NCBI GenBank assembly: GCA_031292015.1
Contig: JARLHY010000060.1
Coordinates: forward strand, 1-7,903
Reading direction: 5' to 3'
Length of the DNA: 7,903 nucleotides
Source: Negativicutes bacterium
Lineage (GTDB): Bacteria; Bacillota_C; Negativicutes; Sporomusales_B; JARLHX01
The position numbers and the translations under genes were made by a program. The notes under the pieces were generated by a model, which worked only from the letters and a program-made list of their open reading frames with translations, did not search any database and had not been told where the DNA came from. Shown here piece by piece: positions 1 to 6,041 of this stretch (its first letter is position 1; each line of letters starts with the position of its first letter).

Positions 1-84
1 CAGACGGCGGATCAGGCGCTGTACCAGGCCAAGGAACTGGGCCGGAATCTCGTGGTATTTGCCAATACAACCAAGACCGGGTAA
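1..84 (+). CDS. C-terminal end of a GGDEF-domain protein (diguanylate cyclase), partial
   Basis: Reading frame 1 is open from the window edge to a TAA at 82-84 and gives 27 residues beginning QTADQALYQAKELGRN. The pattern A-D-x-A-L-Y-x-A-K-x-x-G-R-N is the hallmark of the last helix and strand of GGDEF domains, which make the second messenger cyclic di-GMP from two GTP. The catalytic GG(D/E)EF motif lies upstream of the window, so activity and any sensor domain cannot be judged. The frame ends about ten residues after the domain, so GGDEF is the C-terminal domain and no EAL domain follows. A strong terminator begins 45 bases downstream. Confidence 0.85.
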   Translation, partial: QTADQALYQAKELGRNLVVFANTTKTG

Positions 85-128
85 GGTTTTCGTATCCGGC
101 GGGAATACTATATTGAGCGTCTGAATAA

Positions 129-159
129 AAAAAGCGTTACCGTTATGGTAACGCTTTTT
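129..159. terminator. Bidirectional intrinsic terminator
   Basis: A perfect 13-bp stem (129-141 with 147-159) closes a 5-base loop (GTTAT). On the plus strand the stem ends in a run of five T, after the GGDEF gene that stops at 84. On the minus strand the same hairpin is followed by seven T, after the DUF5665 gene that stops at 169. It therefore suits termination of both converging transcripts. Confidence 0.88.
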
Positions 160-168
160 CCGATGAAG

Positions 169-459
169 CTATTTCCGTATCTCCACAAGCCGGATAATTT
201 CCACCAGATAGTCGCTGATCACCGGGATATTGATCAGAATGAGCCGCCGCAGCGTTTCGACGACGATCGCGAAAACGATGGTGGTTCCAAGGGCAAAACC
301 CAATCCCCGCATGATCCCGGCGATGAAGTTGGTCCACAGCAGTTTTCGCGGCTTTTCCAACAGCTCGATGTAATCGGCGATCCTCATCGCTTCAAGGCGG
401 TTAACCAGTCTTTCCAGCTGTTTGGCCAGCAGGGTCTGATTCTGTAGTTCGGTTTTCAT
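169..459 (-). CDS. DUF5665 family small membrane protein
   Basis: This gene encodes 96 residues starting at an ATG (457-459), with a GGGAGG-type ribosome binding site just upstream. Residues about 10-40 are a charged, probably helical region (QLERLVNRLEAMRIADYIELL) leading into PRKLLWTNFIAG. Residues about 44-67 form one hydrophobic membrane segment rich in glycine, and a second amphipathic or hydrophobic stretch covers about 72-92. This layout, with the L-E-x-P-R-K/R-L-L-W-x-N-F-x-x-G signature, is that of DUF5665, a family found mostly in Firmicutes with no established function. It lies 33 bases downstream of the asparaginase-like gene on the same strand, with no terminator between them, so it is probably co-transcribed. 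I infer an inner-membrane protein with a cytoplasmic N-terminus; its role is unknown. Confidence 0.82.
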   Translation of the reverse strand: MKTELQNQTLLAKQLERLVNRLEAMRIADYIELLEKPRKLLWTNFIAGIMRGLGFALGTTIVFAIVVETLRRLILINIPVISDYLVEIIRLVEIRK

Positions 460-492
460 AAAAACCTCCCGGTGTTATGTGGTGGCCTGTCT

Positions 493-1485
493 TTAATACT
501 CCCAGAACATCCGCTGAATTTCGGCCGGCACAGTGGTTTTGGTCAGCGCCAGCATCAGCAGGACGCGGGCTTTTTGCGGATTCAACGTGTCGGCGACGAT
601 AAAATTGCACTGGTCGTCGTTGACCGCAGCGTTACGGGTGACAATACCGCTGCTTACCCGGGTGCTTCTGACAATGACGGCGTCCCGCTCGGCGATCTTG
701 GCCAGAGCTTCCCGCATCGTTTCCGACATGCCGCCGTTGCCCACTCCGGCATAGATCAGCCCCTTGGCGCCGGCGGAGACTGCGGCCTGGGCCAGCAGCG
801 GACTGCTGTTCACATGGGCATAAAGGATATCGACATGCGGCAGGTCGGTCAGCCCTGTGAGGTCGAACTCGCTGCAAGCGGTGTGTTTACGCGCCGGTAT
901 CCGGTAAAAATACGGGGTTGCTCCCTGTATATAACCCAAATATCCCAGCTCGGGAGCTTTGAAGGCATCTTGCAGGGCGGTGTTGGTTTTGGTGACGTCG
1001 CGGCTGGCGTTGATGGTATCATTGAGGGAAACCAGCACGCCCTTGCCCACGGCTGCGTGGCTCGCTGCCAGAGCTACGGCATTGAACAGGTTCATCGGTC
1101 CGTCGGTGCTCATGGCGTTCGCCGGACGCAGGGCACCCACCATCACCACTGGTTTGTCGCTTTTTACCACAAGGTTGAGAAAGTAGGCGGTTTCCTCCAT
1201 GGTATCGGTGCCGTGGGTTATCACAACTCCGTCGGTTTCGTCGGTGTCCAGCAGGGCGTTTACCCGGCGGGCAAGAGCCAGCCAGATGGCGTGGGTCATG
1301 TCGGCGCTGTCTACCTGGGCAAGCTGTTCGCTGCTGATATCGGCCAGGGATGAAAGCGCGGGAATCTCTCCGATCAAGTCGGAGATGGGCAGCACCGCCG
1401 GCTGATAATAACTGATCTGGGTGCTGGAAATCGCCGTTCCGGCGATGGTGCCGCCAGTGGCAATGATGGCGATCTTTTTTTTCAT
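493..1485 (-). CDS. L-asparaginase-like amidohydrolase (type II-like sequence, no signal peptide)
   Basis: The product has 330 residues and aligns essentially end to end with bacterial type II asparaginases, which hydrolyse L-asparagine to aspartate and ammonia as tetramers. Visible catalytic elements are TGGTIAG (10-16, nucleophile T13), Y26, S60, HGTDTMEE (91-98, T93 and D94) and K166 in DVTKTNT, plus the C-terminal TLNPQKARVLL block. Unlike periplasmic AnsB, the protein starts directly with MKKKIAIIATGG, so there is no signal peptide and it should be cytoplasmic. Three positions near the substrate amino group in the E. coli enzyme are changed: Q59 corresponds to A61, N248 to G252 and E283 to A287. 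Activity or substrate may therefore differ from classical asparaginase. The ATG start is supported by a GGAGG (plus-strand 1495-1499) nine bases upstream. It is first in a likely two-gene unit with DUF5665. Confidence 0.93.
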   Translation of the reverse strand: MKKKIAIIATGGTIAGTAISSTQISYYQPAVLPISDLIGEIPALSSLADISSEQLAQVDSADMTHAIWLALARRVNALLDTDETDGVVITHGTDTMEETAYFLNLVVKSDKPVVMVGALRPANAMSTDGPMNLFNAVALAASHAAVGKGVLVSLNDTINASRDVTKTNTALQDAFKAPELGYLGYIQGATPYFYRIPARKHTACSEFDLTGLTDLPHVDILYAHVNSSPLLAQAAVSAGAKGLIYAGVGNGGMSETMREALAKIAERDAVIVRSTRVSSGIVTRNAAVNDDQCNFIVADTLNPQKARVLLMLALTKTTVPAEIQRMFWEY

Positions 1486-1544
1486 GGCTTTCTCCCTCCG
1501 GGACGGCTCGGCGCCGAAGCAAATGCAGGCGATGTATCGAGATT

Positions 1545-1573
1545 ATTATAACACACAGCATGGTGGATGAGAA
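1545..1573 (-). promoter_or_regulatory. Sigma-A-type promoter of the asparaginase-DUF5665 unit
   Basis: Read on the minus strand there is a TTCTCA -35 box (1568-1573; four of six matches), a 17-base spacer and a perfect TATAAT -10 box (1545-1550). The predicted transcript starts near 1538, giving a leader of about 50 bases before the ATG at 1485. The position and perfect -10 box make this the best promoter in the window; there is no direct proof of use. Confidence 0.7.
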
Positions 1574-1599
1574 TTTGTCGGTGGGAAAGAGGGACCGAC

Positions 1600-1699
1600 A
1601 GGAGTACGGTTGAACGACCGGGAAGATGTTTGTAACAAGAGTCGGTTGCCGGATGAACCGAAAAACCGGTTAGAAGCGCAGATTACAGGAGGTGTAATC
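1600..1699 (+). promoter_or_regulatory. msrA leader with mutually exclusive small hairpins and an alternative TTG start
   Basis: The leader repeats CGGTT at 1607-1611, 1643-1647 and 1667-1671, and carries AACCG at 1656-1660. AACCG can pair with the copy on either side, so two small hairpins compete. The msrA frame is also open back to a TTG at 1610 with an AGGAG at 1600-1604, which would add 30 residues unlike any MsrA N-terminus. No convincing promoter was found; TTGAAC (1610-1615) with a weak TAACAA 17 bases on is the best candidate. The hairpins are short and may be chance. Confidence 0.25.
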
Positions 1700-2197
1700 A
1701 TGAAGAAAATTTGGCTTGCCGGCGGTTGCTTCTGGGGTGTCGAAGCCTATTTCAGCCAACTGAAAGGGGTGTCGGCCACCAAAGTGGGCTATGGTCAGGG
1801 CCAGGCCGAAAATCCTACCTACCAACAGGTTTGTGCCGGGACGACAGGCCATGCCGAAATATGCGAGGTCACCTACGATGAGGAAGAGCTGCCGCTGCCC
1901 AAGCTGCTGGAACATTTCTTCCGGATTATCGACCCCACCACCCTGAATCGCCAGGGGGCGGACCGGGGAACCCAGTACCGGACGGGAGTATATTATCGTG
2001 ATGAGGCCGAGCGGGAAGTGATTCTGGCGTTTATCGCCCAAAAACAGGCGGACTGCCCGCGCCAAATCGTTGTGGAAGTCGAGAAGTACCAAAATTTTTA
2101 TCCGGCGGAAGACTATCATCAGAACTATCTCCAGAAGAATCCGGGCGGATACTGTCACATCAACCTGGGATTGGCCGGGCCGGCGGAACGGAAATAA
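1700..2197 (+). CDS. msrA: Peptide-methionine (S)-S-oxide reductase MsrA
   Basis: The product has 165 residues, the usual size for a stand-alone MsrA, which reduces methionine-S-sulfoxide in oxidised proteins and free methionine in the cytoplasm using thioredoxin. The catalytic motif GCFWG is at 9-13 (nucleophile C10), followed by E15. Other family blocks are TGHAE (49-53), the region ending in DRGTQYR (88-94), and FYPAEDYHQNYL (133-144). C152 in GGYCHIN is in the position of the resolving cysteine of many MsrA proteins. There is no fused MsrB domain. I chose the ATG at 1700 because an AGGAGGTG sits just upstream and homologues start right before the GCFWG strand; an in-frame TTG at 1610 is a weaker alternative. 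The gene diverges from the asparaginase gene and is closed by a terminator 33 bases after its stop. Confidence 0.96.
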   Translation: MKKIWLAGGCFWGVEAYFSQLKGVSATKVGYGQGQAENPTYQQVCAGTTGHAEICEVTYDEEELPLPKLLEHFFRIIDPTTLNRQGADRGTQYRTGVYYRDEAEREVILAFIAQKQADCPRQIVVEVEKYQNFYPAEDYHQNYLQKNPGGYCHINLGLAGPAERK

Positions 2198-2230
2198 GGC
2201 TGGGGAAAAACTAATCGGTCCCGAATGGCC

Positions 2231-2277
2231 AAAGAACTCGTTGAATAGGTAGTAATCTATATCAACGAGTTCTTTTT
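2231..2277 (+). terminator. Intrinsic terminator of msrA
   Basis: A 14-bp perfect stem (2231-2244 with 2262-2275) is extended by four further pairs (2245-2248 with 2257-2260) past a single-base bulge. It ends in a T-rich tail (GTTCTTTTTC). It lies 33 bases after the msrA stop. Between the converging msrA and deacetylase genes it may also slow leftward transcription, but on the minus strand the T-run is only three bases. Confidence 0.85.
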
Positions 2278-2332
2278 CAAAAAATATTGATTATAATTGT
2301 CGCGACGCCACGGGATAACTTGGCCAGGCAAA

Positions 2333-3097
2333 TCACTGATAAGCCGGAAGCTCCAGCAGCTCGGGAATGGTCACAAGAGTGTAACCTTTGGCCCTCAGTC
2401 CGTCGATAATCGCCGGCAGGGCTTCGACACTGCCGGTCAGGTGGACATTGACGCCGTCGTGCTGCAGGGTGATGTAGCCGTTTTTGGCCCGGCGGAGGAT
2501 GCGGGTCTTCACTGTGTTGGCGTCAACGCCCTTCCAGTCTTCGGGGTCTGCCGACCACAGGACGATCACATCTCCTTTGGCATAGATGACACTGTCCACG
2601 GTGGGATTGTGAAAACCGAAGGGCGGCCGCACCAAGCGGGGCCGGTAGCCGGTAATTTCACTGACAACATCCGCGCACTTGTCGATTTCCTGGGCGACGA
2701 CCTCCGGCCGGAGTTTTGTCAGGTCGGCATGATCGTAGCTGTGATTGCCGATTACATGGCCTTCGGCGGCCATCCGTCTGAGCATCTCGGGATATCTGCG
2801 GGCCTGGTAGCCGATGACAAAAAAGGTTGCTTTCACTTGTTTCTCCTTGAGGATGTCGAGGATCTTGGGCGTCCACTCCAGATCGGGACCGTCGTCGAAG
2901 GTCAGGGCCATCTTGGCTTCATCGGCCCGCCCCGCCCAGTACAGCTTGCCGCTGATATTGCTGCCCCGCTTGAAGGGATCGCGGGAAGAAGCGCCCTGCT
3001 GCTCGGACTGGGCCGCCGGCTCGGGCTTATGAAGCGGTGCGCAGCCGATGATTGTCACCAACGATACAAGGACAAGGAGTCTGATTAGTTTGGCCAA
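2333..3097 (-). CDS. Polysaccharide deacetylase (NodB/CE4 family), predicted lipoprotein
   Basis: From a TTG at 3097 the product has 254 residues. Residues 4-18 are a hydrophobic signal segment ending in a lipobox (T-I-I-G-C, C19), so the protein is probably exported and lipid-anchored. The remainder is a NodB/CE4 domain, a metal-dependent enzyme that removes acetyl groups from N-acetylglucosamine polymers such as peptidoglycan. All five motifs are present: TFDDGP (66-71, D68 and D69), HSYDH (119-123), RPPFG (157-161), DPEDW (184-188) and LQHDG (211-215, H213). LQHD replaces the commoner LLHD. The frame stays open upstream to an ATG at 3319, but the extra 74 residues are basic, resemble no known domain and would bury the lipobox. 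The TTG has a GGGAGGTGG (plus-strand 3107-3115) upstream. The gene is leftward and convergent with msrA. Its natural substrate is not known. Confidence 0.92.
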   Translation of the reverse strand: MAKLIRLLVLVSLVTIIGCAPLHKPEPAAQSEQQGASSRDPFKRGSNISGKLYWAGRADEAKMALTFDDGPDLEWTPKILDILKEKQVKATFFVIGYQARRYPEMLRRMAAEGHVIGNHSYDHADLTKLRPEVVAQEIDKCADVVSEITGYRPRLVRPPFGFHNPTVDSVIYAKGDVIVLWSADPEDWKGVDANTVKTRILRRAKNGYITLQHDGVNVHLTGSVEALPAIIDGLRAKGYTLVTIPELLELPAYQ

Positions 3098-3339
3098 AAC
3101 GTTATCCCACCTCCCGCTAACTCCGCTTATAGCATATATGGTTTGCCGCCGTCTTATGCACCTTTTGGCGGCGCCGCAGCTCCCGAACCGGCGATTCAGC
3201 CGCTTGAAGGAATTTTTGCCAGAAGCGGGAAAATAACTAGATAAGGTCGGCGGCCGGAGCTGAGGATCTTTTTTCCGGTCCGGCGACAGGGCATAATAAT
3301 ATGCCGCAAGACCTGACAAATTGGTTGAGAGGGAAAAAT
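3098..3339. promoter_or_regulatory. Divergent intergenic region with weak promoter candidates for the deacetylase and yqeB operons
   Basis: These 242 bases separate the leftward deacetylase from the rightward yqeB operon, so both promoters should be here. For the leftward gene, TATAAG (minus strand, plus positions 3126-3131) is a good -10 box 28 bases before the TTG, but I see no clear -35. For the rightward operon, CATAAT (3292-3297) matches the -10 consensus at five of six positions; only a T-run lies at -35. A ten-base perfect palindrome, GCGGCGCCGC, lies at 3168-3177 and may be chance in this GC-rich DNA. No gene in this stretch is convincing. Confidence 0.35.
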
Positions 3340-4167
3340 ATGCAGCAGCTTGTAGTCATCAAAGGGGCCGGCGATCTGGCGAGCGGAATCGCCCACCGGC
3401 TTTTTCGCAGCGGCTTTCGGATCGTCATGACCGAACTGGCGCAGCCAACAGTAATCCGGCGGACGGTGACCTTCGCTCAGGCGATTTTTAACGGCCGGGC
3501 CCTGGTGGAAGGGGTTGAGGCCGAGAAGGTGGAACTGGCCGACGCCCTGACGACAGTCGGGCAGGGCCGAATTGCCGTGGTGGTCGATCCGATGGGCCTG
3601 GCGGTGAGTCGACTTAAACCCTGGGCGGTGGTGGACGCCATTCTGGCTAAGAAGAACCTTGGCACAACCATTAATGACGCGCCGGTGGTCATCGGCGTGG
3701 GACCGGGGTTTGCCGCCGGGCAGGATGTTCATCTGGTTGTCGAGACAATGCGCGGGCATTATCTGGGCCGGGTGATCGAAACAGGCCCGGCTTTGCCGAA
3801 TACCGGCGAGCCGGGTGAGATCGGCGGCCATACCATGCAGCGGATATTGCGCGCGCCCTGCCGGGGCCTGTTCACGGCGGTGAGGGTGATAGCCGATGTC
3901 GTCGCCGCCGGCGACGTTGTCGGCCATGTCGGCAAAGAGCCGGTGACGGCCGGGATAGGCGGAGTACTGCGCGGCTTGCTGCAGGACGGACTGACGGTGG
4001 AGGCCGGGATGAAAATCGGCGACATCGACCCGCGAAGCGCGCCTGAACACTGTTTCTCCATCTCCGATAAAGCGCGGGCCATCGGGGGTGGGGTGCTGGA
4101 AGGCTTGTTGTACAGGGCAGGACAGATCGCCCGGAAGGGAAATGCTACATGGACAGCGGACTCATGA
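3340..4167 (+). CDS. yqeB: YqeB: selenium-dependent molybdenum hydroxylase accessory protein (EF2563 family)
   Basis: The product has 275 residues and matches the YqeB/EF2563 family, found next to genes for molybdenum hydroxylases that carry a labile selenium atom. Its exact biochemical step is not established. The N-terminus is a Rossmann-like strand-loop-helix, VVIKGAGDLASGIAHRLFR (5-23). The central block from IGVGPGF (118-124) through HLVVET (131-136) and RGHYLGRVI (138-146) is highly characteristic. Near the C-terminus are AGMKIGDIDPR (222-232) and GGGVLEG (249-255). I chose the ATG at 3340 because GAGAGGG lies just upstream and homologues begin right before the VIKGAGDLA strand; an in-frame ATG at 3301 has a poorer site. 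It is first in a packed operon, and its end overlaps the next gene by 19 bases. Confidence 0.9.
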   Translation: MQQLVVIKGAGDLASGIAHRLFRSGFRIVMTELAQPTVIRRTVTFAQAIFNGRALVEGVEAEKVELADALTTVGQGRIAVVVDPMGLAVSRLKPWAVVDAILAKKNLGTTINDAPVVIGVGPGFAAGQDVHLVVETMRGHYLGRVIETGPALPNTGEPGEIGGHTMQRILRAPCRGLFTAVRVIADVVAAGDVVGHVGKEPVTAGIGGVLRGLLQDGLTVEAGMKIGDIDPRSAPEHCFSISDKARAIGGGVLEGLLYRAGQIARKGNATWTADS

Positions 4168-4934
4168 CGCAGTGGGGACTTTTGTTGCAGGCGGCTGAAA
4201 AGGGCGAGGCGGTGCAGACGGTTACTCTGATCGCCGGGCCGCCCAAGGCGCCGCTGGGGCAGATGCTGCTGCTGTTTTCGGACGGCCGGGCGGAAGGAAC
4301 CCTGGTGGACGCCGAATTTACGGAAAAAGTACAAACTGAGCTGCGCGCCGCTCAGTGGACGCAGCCGGCGGTCCGGACGGTCGGGCATCGGCAGGAGGAA
4401 TACCGGCTGTTTTGGGATTGTACAGGCAGCGACGTCTTTCGGGCCGTCATCCTGGGCGGCGGCCACGTGAGCCAGCCCTTGGCCCAGACGCTGGCCCTGC
4501 TGGATTATCAGGTTACGGTGATTGATGACCGGCCGGAATTTGGCAACAGCCAGCGCTTCCCCCTGGCTCAAGTCATTTGCCAGGACTTTTCCCGGGCGCT
4601 GGCGGGGCTGACTTTGGATGAGAAAACCGCAGTTATTATCGTCACCCGAGGCCATCGACACGATATGGACTGTTTGCGGGCCGTCCTCAGCCAGGCGGCG
4701 GGTTATGTCGGCATGATCGGCAGCTCGGTCAAGGTTGGCGCAGCCCTCAAGCTGCTGCGGGAAGAAGGGTTCGACGAGGCTGAACTGGCCAGGCTGCGGG
4801 CCCCTATCGGTCTGGATATCGGGGCCCAGGGCCCGGCGGAAATCGCACTGAGTATTGCCGCCGAAGTCGTGTCGGTGTTTCGCGGTGGCGACTGCTCACC
4901 CCTTAGCCGCCGCAGGAAGGATTTTTATGGATAA
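4149..4934 (+). CDS. XdhC family molybdenum hydroxylase maturation factor with degenerate N-terminal domain
   Basis: The product has 261 residues. Residues about 98-245 are the C-terminal Rossmann domain of XdhC: AVILGGGHVSQPLA (99-112), VTVIDDRPEFGN (122-133), VTRGHRHD (165-172), GYVGMIGS (185-192) and the APIGLDIGAQGPAEIALSIAAEV block ending at 240. XdhC proteins bind molybdenum cofactor, protect its modified form and help insert it into xanthine dehydrogenase-type enzymes. Residues about 7-70 resemble the XdhC_CoxI domain in outline (GQMLLLFSDGRAEGT, 37-51), but where that domain has GGGC(C)E this protein has VDAEF and no cysteine. The intact version of that domain is encoded by the very next gene. 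The start at 4149 has GGAAGGG upstream; an ATG at 4164 (ATGA overlap) is possible. It overlaps yqeB by 19 bases and the next gene by 8. Confidence 0.92.
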   Translation: MDSGLMTQWGLLLQAAEKGEAVQTVTLIAGPPKAPLGQMLLLFSDGRAEGTLVDAEFTEKVQTELRAAQWTQPAVRTVGHRQEEYRLFWDCTGSDVFRAVILGGGHVSQPLAQTLALLDYQVTVIDDRPEFGNSQRFPLAQVICQDFSRALAGLTLDEKTAVIIVTRGHRHDMDCLRAVLSQAAGYVGMIGSSVKVGAALKLLREEGFDEAELARLRAPIGLDIGAQGPAEIALSIAAEVVSVFRGGDCSPLSRRRKDFYG

Positions 4935-5238
4935 ACAGCTGCTGGAGAAAATTTGTCAACTGAAACGGCAGGGAGAACCCCTGGCCCTGATTACCATCGT
5001 AGCCACCCGGGGCTCGACGCCCCGCAAGGCCGGGGCTTCGATGGTTGTGGAGCGGACCGGCCGGATCTGGGGAACGATCGGCGGGGGCTGCTGTGAGGCT
5101 GAAGTGAAGCAGCAGGCCTTGTCGGCGATGGATGACCGGACTTCCGGCCTTTACCAGGCCAGCCTGCTGAACGATATGGCTGCGAATGAGGGAATGGTCT
5201 GCGGCGGGGTGATGGAGGTCTTTATCCAGGTACTCTAG
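4927..5238 (+). CDS. Stand-alone XdhC_CoxI domain protein
   Basis: The product has 103 residues and consists of little more than an XdhC_CoxI domain, usually the N-terminal part of full-length XdhC or CoxI-type maturation proteins for molybdenum hydroxylases. Family features are LITIVATRGSTPRKAGASM (21-39), the glycine-rich GTIGGGCCEAEV (49-60) with adjacent cysteines C55 and C56, and the C-terminal MVCGGVMEVFIQ (90-101) with C92. There is no Rossmann domain. The ATG at 4927 overlaps the end of the preceding xdhC gene by 8 bases and has AGGAAGG just upstream. The frame is open further upstream, but that would run back through xdhC. Its pairing with a partner whose own copy of the domain lacks the cysteines suggests the two proteins act together; that is inference. 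Confidence 0.9.
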   Translation: MDKQLLEKICQLKRQGEPLALITIVATRGSTPRKAGASMVVERTGRIWGTIGGGCCEAEVKQQALSAMDDRTSGLYQASLLNDMAANEGMVCGGVMEVFIQVL

Positions 5239-5270
5239 CCGTAAGGAACAGCGCGGGAGGTGAAGGCCTG

Positions 5271-6041
5271 ATGGATGTGTGGGAAGAGCTGTTATCCGGC
5301 CTGAGACCGCCCCGCATTGTTACTATCATCGGCGGGGGCGGTAAAACCGGTCTGATGTACTATCTGCAAACCGCATGGGGGCTTGCCGGCCGGACGGCCA
5401 TAGCCGCTACCACAACCAAACTACGCCGCGACCCGGCCTGCCGCTATGCGGCGATAACCAGCCTGGCCGAGGGGGTTGCCGCGGTGGAGGCGGCCTTGCG
5501 GCAGCATGAACGTATCACCCTGGTTGCCGGTGTCGCCGCCGAAGACTCCGCCAAAATGGCCGGGGTTCCGCCGGAATGGATCGACTGCCTGGCCGCAGGG
5601 TTTTCTGACACGGTTTTTTTGAACGAAGGGGATGGGTCGGCCGGCAGGCCGCTCAAGGGGCATCTGGCCTATGAGCCGGTGATTCCGGCAGCGAGCGGAC
5701 TGGTCATCGCCGTTGTCGGTGTTGACGCCCTTGGAGCGCCGCTGGCCATTGCGGCCCACCGGCCCGAACGGGCAGCCGAGCTGACCGGGGCACAGCCGGA
5801 TTCGCCGGTGAACGTCGCCCTGGCCGCCCGGCTGCTGCTTCACCCTGAGGGATATCTGCGTCAGTGTCCTCCCGCCAGCCGGGTGGTGTTTTTTATCAAC
5901 AAGGTGGAATCAGCCGGGCAGGATCAGCAGGCCCGGGAACTGGCGACAGCGATTCTGGCCGGTGGTCATCCCCGGGTGGATGCCGTGGTGATCGGCAGTG
6001 TCTGCCGACGTGAATTCAGGCAGGTGGTGGCTGAACCTTGA
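5271..6041 (+). CDS. yqeC: YqeC: putative selenium-dependent hydroxylase accessory P-loop protein
   Basis: The product has 256 residues and matches the YqeC family, a P-loop NTPase-like accessory protein linked to selenium-dependent molybdenum hydroxylases; the reaction is unknown. Residues 17-27 (VTIIGGGGKTG) are the nucleotide-binding loop, with GGGGKT replacing the usual GAGGKT. ATTTKLR (46-52) follows. The second signature is NEGDGSAGRPLKGHLAYEP (118-136), where most family members have EADGS, so one alanine is glycine here. VVFFINKVE (205-213) resembles an NKxD-like base-recognition strand. The ATG start has GGGAGGTGAA just upstream. The gene follows the small XdhC_CoxI gene by 32 bases, and its TGA overlaps the TTG start of mocA by four bases, implying translational coupling. 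Confidence 0.9.
   Translation: MDVWEELLSGLRPPRIVTIIGGGGKTGLMYYLQTAWGLAGRTAIAATTTKLRRDPACRYAAITSLAEGVAAVEAALRQHERITLVAGVAAEDSAKMAGVPPEWIDCLAAGFSDTVFLNEGDGSAGRPLKGHLAYEPVIPAASGLVIAVVGVDALGAPLAIAAHRPERAAELTGAQPDSPVNVALAARLLLHPEGYLRQCPPASRVVFFINKVESAGQDQQARELATAILAGGHPRVDAVVIGSVCRREFRQVVAEP

Noticed and set aside
472..1353. Plus-strand 293-residue open frame opposite the asparaginase-like gene
   Set aside because: It is antisense to an intact gene with clear catalytic motifs, its product has no recognisable domain, and it has the composition expected of a complementary reading in GC-rich DNA.
2297..3088. Plus-strand 263-residue open frame opposite the deacetylase
   Set aside because: It is antisense to a gene with all five NodB motifs; no domain or good ribosome binding site supports it.
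3301..3339. Upstream in-frame ATG for yqeB at 3301
   Set aside because: It would add 13 residues not seen before the VIKGAGDLA strand in the family, and has a weaker ribosome binding site than the ATG at 3340.
3196..4661. Two long minus-strand open frames (3196-4050 and 3759-4661) opposite yqeB and xdhC
   Set aside because: They overlap each other and lie antisense to well-conserved genes; their products have no recognisable motifs.
4927..4934. Frameshift that would have split one xdhC gene into two
   Set aside because: The order is wrong for a broken gene: the small protein is the N-terminal-type domain but lies downstream of the Rossmann domain. It also has its own start and ribosome binding site, and the first gene has its own, degenerate, copy of the domain.
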